Part shown: positions 26,782-64,000 of the stretch, one piece after another
Layout of the letters: every line of letters begins with the position of its first letter
Numbering within the stretch: position 1 is the first letter of the stretch
NCBI RefSeq assembly: GCF_047663525.1
Contig: NC_092591.1
Span: 47,283,501 to 47,347,500, forward strand
DNA: 64,000 nucleotides
Source of the DNA: Anas platyrhynchos
Taxonomy: Eukaryota > Chordata > Aves > Anseriformes > Anatidae
Direction: 5' to 3'
Position numbers and translations under genes: made by a program
The notes under the pieces: model-generated
Told to the model about the DNA's origin: nothing
The model's input: the letters and a program-made list of their open reading frames with translations, nothing else
Database searches by the model: none

Positions 26782-26794
26782 TGCCATCTAGCGA
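26782..26794 (-). promoter_or_regulatory. Candidate CTCF-binding core
   Basis: The minus strand reads TCGCTAGATGGCA, close to the CTCF core CCASYAGRKGGCR with two mismatches at its 5' side. It sits in the middle of the spacer between ZDHHC13 and DHCR7. This is sequence resemblance only. Confidence 0.3.
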
Positions 26795-28119
26795 CAAGAT
26801 TTCTTAAATGTGGGAAGGCATCCTCCCTCTCCACATGTATTGGGGTTCCCCCACTCCCTGCCATCTGCAGATCAGATACTTACGGCCTACAGGAGCAATC
26901 CACTAGAAGGTTGTGATTTTTTCCCCTGCTTAGGTCTATGGCAATCTGGAACTTGCTGAACCTGTTGCACCCTCCTCATCAGCTTTTATTTTTCTTCCTG
27001 CAGTAGTCCAAGCAAAGTAAATACATTAAAGTACCATGCTTGTGACTTCTTTACTGCTCCAAGTAACTATCAGAAGCTTTTGTTGTATTTTTCCATTAGT
27101 TTTAAAAAGGAGTTTAATGAATATCATTTTTACAAATATTGTAAGTCTTATATTTTAAATTTCCAACATTTTACAGACATATGCTCTCAAAATTTGATAG
27201 GTAGTATTAACAGCGTTGTATGAAATAGCAGAACAAAGTTAATCTAACACATGCCCACAAGTTCTCCAAAGTAAAATACATATTGACAAACTTTTTGACA
27301 TTCTGGAGGAAAGAAATTTAAAAATACCTATAATGCAAGGTGTGGCAAACATCACCCTATCTGACAACGAACAAGTCAATAGTCTTTTAAAATGATTCAG
27401 TTTTAAAGGCTTGCATCAGTTAAATACTGCTTAGAGCATTGCTTACATATCATGGTAGCATAAAGCCTACAGACTATTTTTTTTTTTTAATGTTTCTGCA
27501 AATATCGTTTATTTGTAAGAAATGCAAATCTGAATGGAATTAGTACTCTTTTCTAGCCAGATGCCCTATTAAACATAGTCCTGTTAAACATACAGACTGA
27601 ATCAATACAAACAGTATTGCCACACAGATGGAACATAAACGAAGATCTGTATGGACAGCATGGAAGCCTGAAGAACCAGAATCTGTCATCCTTACAACAA
27701 ATAGGATGTGAGTTTAATGCAGTGATGGCCCCTTGATTGAAAAACCTTGCAACTAATTGCTTCCTACCATGAGTTTCACAATCTGGACAACAATGAATTC
27801 TCACTTGCAGCAGCTGGGTTATCTACAGGGTAAAGCCTTCTCAGCAGCGGCAGCAAATTCCGCATCAAATACACAGATACAAATCTTTCCATGCTCCACT
27901 GTCAGACTGTGCAGAAAAATCTTTGACAAATATTAGATATGACAGAAACTGCTTTAGAGAATCATATGAATGCATAATACTCTAGTTATTCACAGTACTA
28001 CCCTTTCTCTTCAAATTTCCTCAATGTTATTTTTAAAATGCTGATGCTTTTATTGGTATAAATTGGGCAATTTCTTCCACTATTCATCTAGGATTTATCA
28101 GTGAGAAGAGCATCCTATG

Positions 28120-28163
28120 CTGTGCAAGGCTACTGTGATTTCTGTGCAAGGCTACTGTGATTT
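28120..28163. repeat. Perfect 22-bp tandem duplication
   Basis: Two adjacent copies of a 22-bp unit beginning CTGTGCAAGGCTACTGTGAT. Confidence 0.93.
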
Positions 28164-29839
28164 AGAGCCCAGATTATCTTGCAATATTTAAATAGCCTTG
28201 GCATTAACAGCAATTTGTCAGTACAACTTCCAAGGTTACTCAAGAAATAGATACAAGTACTTGTTCTTAGGCAAGCTGAGAAAAGAAACTCATCTAATTA
28301 CTCCAGGAAAATCTGGGTCAGCCTAAAGCTATGAGGTACTAGCAACTGTTGGGGTCCAACAGCCCTAGAATCCCATACTCTTTTCCCTTCCTCTGAAAGT
28401 AGTACTCTCAAATGAACTCTATTACAAGCACCACCCCTTGTTAAACTGTTAAGTTATTGCAATGTACTATTTAAGTAAGGACACTTACTACTGATTTTTT
28501 TTCTTTCAGTATTTGCATTCAAGTGTTCTACCGCAGCAAAACATTTGTTGTCAGTGAGCATGCCATTATTACAGCCATTATTCCTCCTCCCAAGGCACCA
28601 TGTTGAATTGGCTACTGCATCGAAAACAAGCACGCAGGTACAAAGATAATCAAAACAACCATTAAATTGGGACAGTCTACTTTCCCTGAACAGAAGAGGT
28701 TTCCAGACACAGTTGCAACATTTTGTAGCAGGTGATACCCAACAGAGATTCTGCTTTTTATTTCCAAAGGACAAGGAAGTGGTGTTGTCCCCTCCAAACT
28801 GGATGTTCAAATGAGAACAGCAGCTGTAGAAAGATGACCTACAAGGAATGACCTTTGAAGTTCAGAACAAACTATATAAACTCTTATTTCACTGTATTAC
28901 TTAACGCAAAATGCTAACAGTCCTTAAAGCAACACACATTCATTGATATACCTACTACATGATAGAGACCAGCACAGAACTGCGCAGACAGAAAGATCAA
29001 ACTTTGCCTGTTTAAACTTCAAATGTAAATAGGAACACTTCTATGAGATTTAGTACTGCCTGTTGCATCATCAGTCCATTGTGCTTAAATACGCAGATTT
29101 CAAGCAGCATTTGACTATTTAAAGACATAAAGTCTTTAACCAGCCATTACAAAAACAGCTTTTTTACTCCATGGGAATTTTTGGGGATTTGAGTAGAAGT
29201 TGTCAGATACAGCTACTCACAGCTCCATGAAACACACTGTCATGGAGTACTGAAACATGTTACCCCCCAAAATAATAAAAATAGTTATGAGGCTTACAGA
29301 CAGTAGGTGCCAAATAATGCTAGTTAGGCTTCTCCAAGAAGGCATCTCTAAATCTTTATTCATCACTTGCACATCCAGCCCTGAAACAAAGCCAAACTTT
29401 GTGACGCATTTGTTCTATAGGTCTGCAGATCCTGTTTTTCACCTAGCAAAAGGTAATATTCTTCCCGTCAGGGAATGCTGCAGCAGTATTAAAACATGTA
29501 CTCACCAACACACCACATTCAAATTTGCCATGAAGATCAGCATATCCAGCAACTTCTACAAGAAGCCAGTCCTTAGTTATCTACTTACCATAAAAAGTAA
29601 CTGTGTATTTGTGAACATGACTACTAAGCTCATTACAGGAGGAACAGTTGGCATTCTGATCCCTCTTAATATTTTTTTCTTTAAGCACCCTTGAATTTGC
29701 TCCTTGGGTTGTATTCTTTGAAGAGCTGCTTTTGAATCCTATAACTTGGAAAGGTAACTATATAACAAGGAAAGAAACAGCTGAAAGAAAAATTAGCAGG
29801 TGTTTTTGTTTTTTTTTTTTTTTTAATTGAAACCACACA

Positions 29840-29845
29840 TTTATT
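29840..29845 (-). terminator. Possible polyadenylation signal of DHCR7
   Basis: AATAAA on the minus strand about 830 bases past the DHCR7 stop codon. An ATTAAA variant near 30444-30449 (about 230 bases past the stop) is an alternative. The true 3' end cannot be fixed from sequence alone. Confidence 0.35.
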
Positions 29846-30678
29846 TCTTAAACTATTACAAATGTTATTTTAGGCAAAAATGACAGAAAGTTTTCTACCC
29901 ACACTAAAGTAGTCAATGTATGATTAGTATCTTAATCAAGAAAGTTTGGTTTCAGTATCAAGACAATACCCAGCTGGTCATGGACCATGTTTGTCTGGTG
30001 CTGTAGACTAATGTAATTAGCCTACTGCAATTAATGCAGCTATACCAATTTATACCAGCTCTCACAAATATTTGTGAATCAAAGTATACCAGTCTTCCAA
30101 AAAAAACAGCTTATGATAAGCCTCAGTATTTCCCAGGTTCAACTCTTAAAAATCAATGAGTAATAAAGCCTCCTTCAGGGAATTAGTAATTACAGGTTAT
30201 GACTGTCACAAGCAACCGCATCATAAAATTTCTTTCATAAACTGAACACACAGTTCTTTTCCTCCTCTCCTAATTCATTGGCAGCTGGTTCCAAAAACCT
30301 TGGTGCTCTGAAGGGTAAGGCCTCCTCCCAGCACTGGAGAGATTTCAGGAATGCAATGCATTCAGTACATGCAACTTCTCTTCAAGTCCAAGTTAATTTA
30401 AAGAAAGAAAAAATAAAAAAACAGTTCCAGGTGAAAGTCTTTTTTTAATACAAATATATCTAAAAAGGCCATTTCAGTGCCTTATTTCATTTACTTTAAA
30501 GTCTGCCTGCTTACTAGAAGCATGTTCCTTCATTACATCAAGGATTATTCTCCAGACACCTTTTCTTTTCCCAAGCATTATTAAGCATCCTTCCCAAAAT
30601 AATTTTTGTTAGTTTAACTGTACGGATCGACTCTTTTTGTCTCAAAAATTTTTTGCTTCCCCAGATTCTGTGTTAGCC

Positions 30679-36441
<5,763 letters not shown>

Positions 36442-37860
36442 GGCGTTCTCTGTGAGAGAAAATATTCATAATATTACTCCAGCTTCTACTCACTAGGTCT
36501 TTTGGCTCTACTGAAAAGAAATACAAGTTACTAAAAATAATTAAATAGCTTTCAATTACAATAAGTTTGGGAGTGAAGAAGAGGAAAGAAAAAGAGGAAA
36601 AAAAAAAAAAAACACAGAAAACTTTCTTAAATCCTTCTGTCCTGTCCTGGCCTCATCCCCAAGGCCCTGCCTGGCCACCCCAGGTCTGTGTGACGCTGGT
36701 TCCCTTCACCAGGCCGGACCCTGACCTTCATCCCTTGGCTGATAGCCTGGCCCGGCCTTGGCCCAGCTGCATCACTACAGCCTTGCCTGGCAATCACTGA
36801 ACATGGCCCTGACCTACTGACTGACTTCCCTCAGTTATCACAAGCGCTAACCGCCACCTAACGCTTCAGCAGAGACATTTAAAATACTGTCAGAGGTAGA
36901 GGTTTGGCTGAGATGCAAGCCAGAAGTTGCCTCATTCCAGGTGTTAAGTGCTTCCATGACAAGGCTTGTCATGCCAGTAACACACCCATCGAGAGACAAT
37001 GCTACCGAACGTGTTCAAGAGAAAGCAGAGGAGAGCTACTGTGTTGATGTTAAGAGTGTTTGGTCCAGTTAGCGGTGTCCGTTTTGCTTTATGACAGTAA
37101 TTTTGCCAGGACAGAAAGGCTCTTAACCAGGAAGCATCAGTCAGCAGGGCTTTGGCTGGATGAAGCCTATGAAGTTATTCAACTCAGCCCCATGCTGAGA
37201 GCTGGGCCAGCTCAGAGCAGGCTGCCAGGGCATTGCCCAGTTAAGTTTTGTGTATTTCCAAGGATTCCCCGTGATCCATCAGCCCTGCTGAGGAAGCAGG
37301 CCTCACCTCTGAGCCAGGAAACAAACCCTATGCTGAGGCTTTTCGTGGCATTGCCATTTGCTCGGGGCTCCCAAGCACCCAGCAGCCCGGTTACCCTGCA
37401 GGGCTGGGTTTTGAGCACCGCTCTGCCTGCCGAGCCCCTGCCTGCAGCCGGGGGCTGGTGCAAGCCCCCCGGAGCCACCATTAACCCCCCAGGCAGCGCA
37501 GGAGCACGGTGACTGCCCCGCTCCCGGAGCCGCCAGCAGCTAGAGGAGGACGAGCAGCCCCCAGCCAGGCTGGGGGGGCACGCACCCCTTCCCCCCGCTT
37601 ACAGCGCGGCTGCCATCGCGGTTCTCCTTCCTACACCGCCGCCTGAGCCCAGCCCAGCCCGAGGCTCCTGCCCCCTTCCCGCTCCCCTGTCCCCGCGGGC
37701 ACCCACCTGCAGGCGGCCGCCGGAGCCCCCTGTCCCCGCCTGGCCTCGCCTCACCGAGCCCCCCCAAGCCGCTTCGGGTCCCCCCCGCCCAGCTCGGTCC
37801 CGCCCCCTCCCCGCCCCGCCGGCCAATCGGCGCCGCGCTCCCGCCCGCCCCGCGCCACGC
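36442..37860 (-). other. DHCR7: DHCR7 5' UTR and first intron; probable untranslated exon 1
   Basis: The coding ATG exon begins at an acceptor (CTCTCACAG) with its first base at 36449, leaving only 8 bases of leader, so an upstream untranslated exon is needed. A good minus-strand donor, GCAG followed by GTGGGT, lies at 37707/37706 inside the CpG island and is the likely end of exon 1, with transcription starting at about 37720-37850. Part of the intron (36590-36615) carries an A tract. Confidence 0.5.
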
Positions 37861-38628
37861 CATTGGCGCAGCGCGCTCAACCCATGGGCCGAGCGGCGGC
37901 CCCGGCGGGGTCCCGCTGCCGGCACCACCCGCTGCGGGCCCGCCTCGGGGCCCCGGCCGCAGGGAGGGCAGCGGGGCAGGGGTGGCCCCCTGAGTTCGTG
38001 GCTGCTCCAGTCAGCGCCTCCGTTAGAGAGGCACACTGTGAGCAGCGGTGGCCCCAAAGGCCAGATTTGGCCAGCATGTAGGAAGGATCACTACAAAGAA
38101 CAAGGATTTTGAACGACCTGATGCCCCAGGAGACACTTTAGTACAGGATAACGTTAGGAAGCATCCCATAGATAAGGCCAAACGCAGGACAGGATGAGCC
38201 CTAAGGAGCCCTGCGATTTGGGGCACTGCGCCCTGAAGCTGCTTTGGTGCTCTGGAGCTCCCAGACCTCCGGGTCCTGCCCCACGCTGCCCCATCGCCTT
38301 CAGCGCTCCCAGTCTGACCCAGGCTCGGCAGACACCGCTCAGAGGGTGCTAAAATAAAGGCTGAGCCTGCCAAAATGGCCGAGGCGGGGCAAGGAGGCGA
38401 AAGGGGAAGGCCCACGGGGGGAGCTGCACTGCTGACCGTGGCAGCAGCTCGCAGGGCAGGGAGCTTCTCGCGTCCCGCCGCAGGCAGCACCCCTCATTAG
38501 CTAATTAGCCCTCAGCGCCCCGAGCTTCGGCAGCGGGCACCGCTAATTTGCTCGGCCAGAGCCCCCCCCAGGCGCGGCCCCTCAGTCCCAGCCCCTGAGG
38601 CGGGGCCCGGCGCTGCGGCGGCGGCGCC

Positions 38629-57278
<18,650 letters not shown>

Positions 57279-57700
57279 TTTGTTCTCGTTTGATGCTGGT
57301 AATTAATTTGGTAAATGATGTTCAAAACTAGAGTATACTGTGATGATGTAGAGATGACCCAAACAACAGTGGAAATTACCATCGTAAATGGTATTTATAA
57401 TCAAGTCCTTTTTCTTTTTTTTTTTTTTTTTTGATTGACTCTGGTTTATTCCCAATACACTTAAACCCTAGTTTGTCTAAAGAATCATTCATTAAGGATT
57501 TTCAGTAGCTACTTCAATTGATTGAAAATATTTGGATAAGCCCATCAAATATAAATGCACGGGAGTCTTGTGAAAGTGTATATGCATACAAATACTGATT
57601 GGTTCTAATGACTTGGATATGATTTTTAGCAATGCTCAACTGAAAGAACAAACCATGACGGTTCTGGCATGTGCTGTTGGGGGGGATCATTTCGCTTTTC

Positions 57701-57706
57701 AATAAA
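57701..57706 (+). terminator. NADSYN1: Polyadenylation signal of NADSYN1
   Basis: AATAAA about 420 bases after the stop codon at 57278, giving a 3' UTR of about 440-450 bases that includes a T tract at 57414-57432. A second AATAAA at 58107-58112 could give a longer form. Confidence 0.6.
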
Positions 57707-57724
57707 CTAGTAATTTTACAGTAA

Positions 57725-59229
57725 TAATTTACTCAGTTCTTATTTTACATGGCTTTTATGTATCTAGCATTAGCTGTGTAGACTGTCCCAGTGTTTGAAT
57801 AGCTGTGTAAGGATTAATTGAACAAGGTAGCGGAAGCATATCCAACTTGAAGCATATTGGTAACGTCCTTATTAATGGCATCCAATCTAGAGTTCAGCTT
57901 TTTGTTTTGCATTTACTTGCTGTGTAACTAGAGGCAATTCATTTCAAAATCTCTGATTTAATTTCCTCAGAAGAGTAATACCAACTTCGCACAAATGTTC
58001 AAGGACTGTTTAATGGTTGCCACTCTTTTTCAGCTGGACTTTAAGGATTTTGAATTAAGTTGTCATGGTGTCAGACATTTTTTAATGTGTAACTCAATTT
58101 ACCTGAAATAAAAAATGTTTTCTGGCTCATGGTATGTTGGAAAGAAAACACAAGTGTGCTATCCACGCTACTGCTATTCCTACTTGTTTAAGTGCTGACT
58201 GGCCAGGAACTGAGTGAAGTCTGTTGTCAATGACTATGCAGTCAGTGAATGGTTTGACTTGCCTACATAATCATTTTACTGTTGGAATCAAGTTTGCTGG
58301 GTGTAAAACATCTGGAAGTGGAGTGGGTTTTGCAGAAGGAAGTATGAAGTGAGCTTTGAGTTTAGTTAGTGTTACCATCCTCTCACCTACTGCTTCCAAA
58401 AAGTTATTTTAACTTCACAACTTCATTAATCTTTTTAATGGTCCAGAGCTATGGAAAAATAAAGGAACAGGCCTATCCTTGCACCATTTTTTATGTGAGT
58501 CCCTTTTCTGTTCATTTAATGTCTGGCCATTTCCTTTGCTTTTTTTTTTTTTCCCCCATTGGATTTGAAAGATGTGTTTTTAATAGAGGAAATTAAAAAT
58601 GAATTTGTGAGGCTTTGGGCAAACAATGCTGTAACTGCTACAGCAGGGGAGGTTAGACCAAGCTAGACTTTTGTTAAAATAGCTGTACATTGTGCTAATG
58701 GAAAATGTCTGGTAAATGTCATGTTCTCCACTGTTGTTTTCCACATTTCAGAGACAGGAGAGTTGATTCACATGGAGTTAAAGATGTTACATTGTTTTTG
58801 GTAGGGTTATTATATGCTGTTGGTTTAAATACATCATTAACTTACCTCACTGGACACTGATGAAGTAAATTGGACACACATGAAGGAAAATCCCAGCTCA
58901 GATTCACCTTCCAGTAGTTGGGTGTTTCCAATTCTTTAAGCTGGAGGTAAGGGGTGACTTTTGAACAGGAGTTCAGCGGGAGCCTCTTGCACATCCCAAG
59001 TCTTGCTTGCTTTCTTCCTCAAGCTGTCGCTTCCCTCCCTAGCCAGCCAGACACAGCAGGAAATGGTTTCTTTCCAGTCAGCAATAGCACAAGCAGTAGG
59101 CTGTTTCCGTGCCCCCCTGACCCTGTGGTTACCCTGAGCATTTCAGGCAGCCAGCAGAAGGGCACCAAGTTCCCTAGGCAGTGGCACTCAGGCCGGTTGT
59201 GCAAATGGCACTTCACCTCCTCCTGGCCG
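57725..59229. other. Intergenic spacer between NADSYN1 and TPCN2
   Basis: About 1.5 kb of AT-rich sequence with no exon recognised. It holds a second possible polyadenylation signal (58107) and a T/C tract at 58541-58557. Confidence 0.5.
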
Positions 59230-59739
59230 TGCTGACAGGCGCCTGCAGCAGCCCTGCCATGCCTGCCTTGAGCAGGGCTGGCCCTTCCCCTCTACCCCAG
59301 CCCTGCACGGGGGTGAAGCCGGTGAGAGCTGGCCCGCTTTTACCACCGCTTTCCGCTCGGGGTGTGAAGGGGAAGTAGCGGCGGGCGCCCTGGCAGCCGC
59401 AGGGCGATGAGGATCGCATCGCATCGCCCCTTTCCCCCTCAGGCTGCCCCTGTCAGGGGGAGGCGGCGCCCGCCCCTTCCTCCCTTCCCGCCCTCTTCTG
59501 CCTCAGCCCGGGGGCGGCGGGCTCGGGGCGGTGCTGCCGGGCTGCGGCCGCCACAACGGGGCCGTGCCGTGCCCGAAGGGGCTGTACCATGCCCGAGGGG
59601 GCTGTGCTATGCCGAGGCTCCTCCCTGAGGCGCCGGTCACAAGCGGCGAGGGCGGCCGCCCTGCTGCTACCCCGTCCCGTCCCGCCCCGTCCCGGTGGCG
59701 GAGCGCAGCCCAGCCCCAGCCTAGCCCAAGTCGCCGCTG

Positions 59740-64000
<4,261 letters not shown>

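Larger units (their letters stand above)
22081..29800. other. Gene-poor spacer between ZDHHC13 and DHCR7
   Basis: No exons recognised on either strand over about 7.7 kb. I noted a (CAAA)n tract near 22785-22808, short T tracts (25558-25574 and 27478-27489), two short tandem duplications and one CTCF-like site, listed separately. The longest ORFs (28454-28810 minus, 29257-29694 plus) show no family features. An unannotated non-coding transcript cannot be excluded. Confidence 0.45.

Noticed and set aside
28454-28810. 118-residue minus-strand ORF rich in Cys and Asn
   Set aside because: No recognisable family, no flanking exons, and ordinary AT-rich context; probably chance. A protein search and RNA-seq would settle it.
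29257-29694. 145-residue plus-strand ORF
   Set aside because: No family resemblance; lies antisense near the DHCR7 3' end. Probably chance.
37540-38490. Several ORFs of 100-155 residues on both strands
   Set aside because: Same cause: GC-rich DHCR7/NADSYN1 promoter region. Only the NADSYN1 exon 1 frame has homology support.

Overview
This window is vertebrate nuclear DNA, almost certainly from a bird. The evidence is AT-rich introns, GT-AG splicing, CpG islands at gene starts, no prokaryotic operons, and several CR1 (chicken repeat 1) retroelement copies. One CR1 copy still shows ORF1 with its esterase region. I cannot name the species from the sequence alone.

Layout from left to right. (1) 1-2910, minus strand: the first coding exon of a FADS1/FADS2-type front-end fatty-acid desaturase, ending at a clean splice donor; the rest of the gene runs off the left edge. 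(2) 3800-5165: a CR1 copy with a large internal deletion. (3) 7475-21401, minus strand: a complete ZDHHC13 (HIP14-like) gene in 17 coding exons, giving a 619-residue protein. Its catalytic DHHC cysteine is read as serine (DQHS), and one of its introns carries all the marks of a U12-type AT-AC intron. (4) about 22.1-29.8 kb: a gene-poor spacer. (5) 30679-36441, minus strand: a complete DHCR7 coding region (7 coding exons, 474 residues) with an untranslated first exon near 37.7 kb. (6) 38629-57278, plus strand: a complete NADSYN1 (21 exons, 708 residues), head to head with DHCR7 across one CpG island. (7) 59740 to the right edge, plus strand: the first four exons of TPCN2 (two-pore channel 2), with its own CpG island.

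All exon boundaries were derived by hand. Phases close exactly in every complete gene, so these models are firm apart from UTR ends.

Functionally, DHCR7 makes cholesterol from 7-dehydrocholesterol in the ER, and NADSYN1 makes NAD from its acid precursor. They share a promoter region with two CCAAT boxes. TPCN2 is an endolysosomal cation channel. ZDHHC13 is an ankyrin-repeat protein of the palmitoyltransferase family that may be catalytically altered here. No operon-like or defence system is present. The most unusual items are the DQHS change in ZDHHC13, the AT-AC intron in the same gene, and the compact gene order, which differs from that in human.
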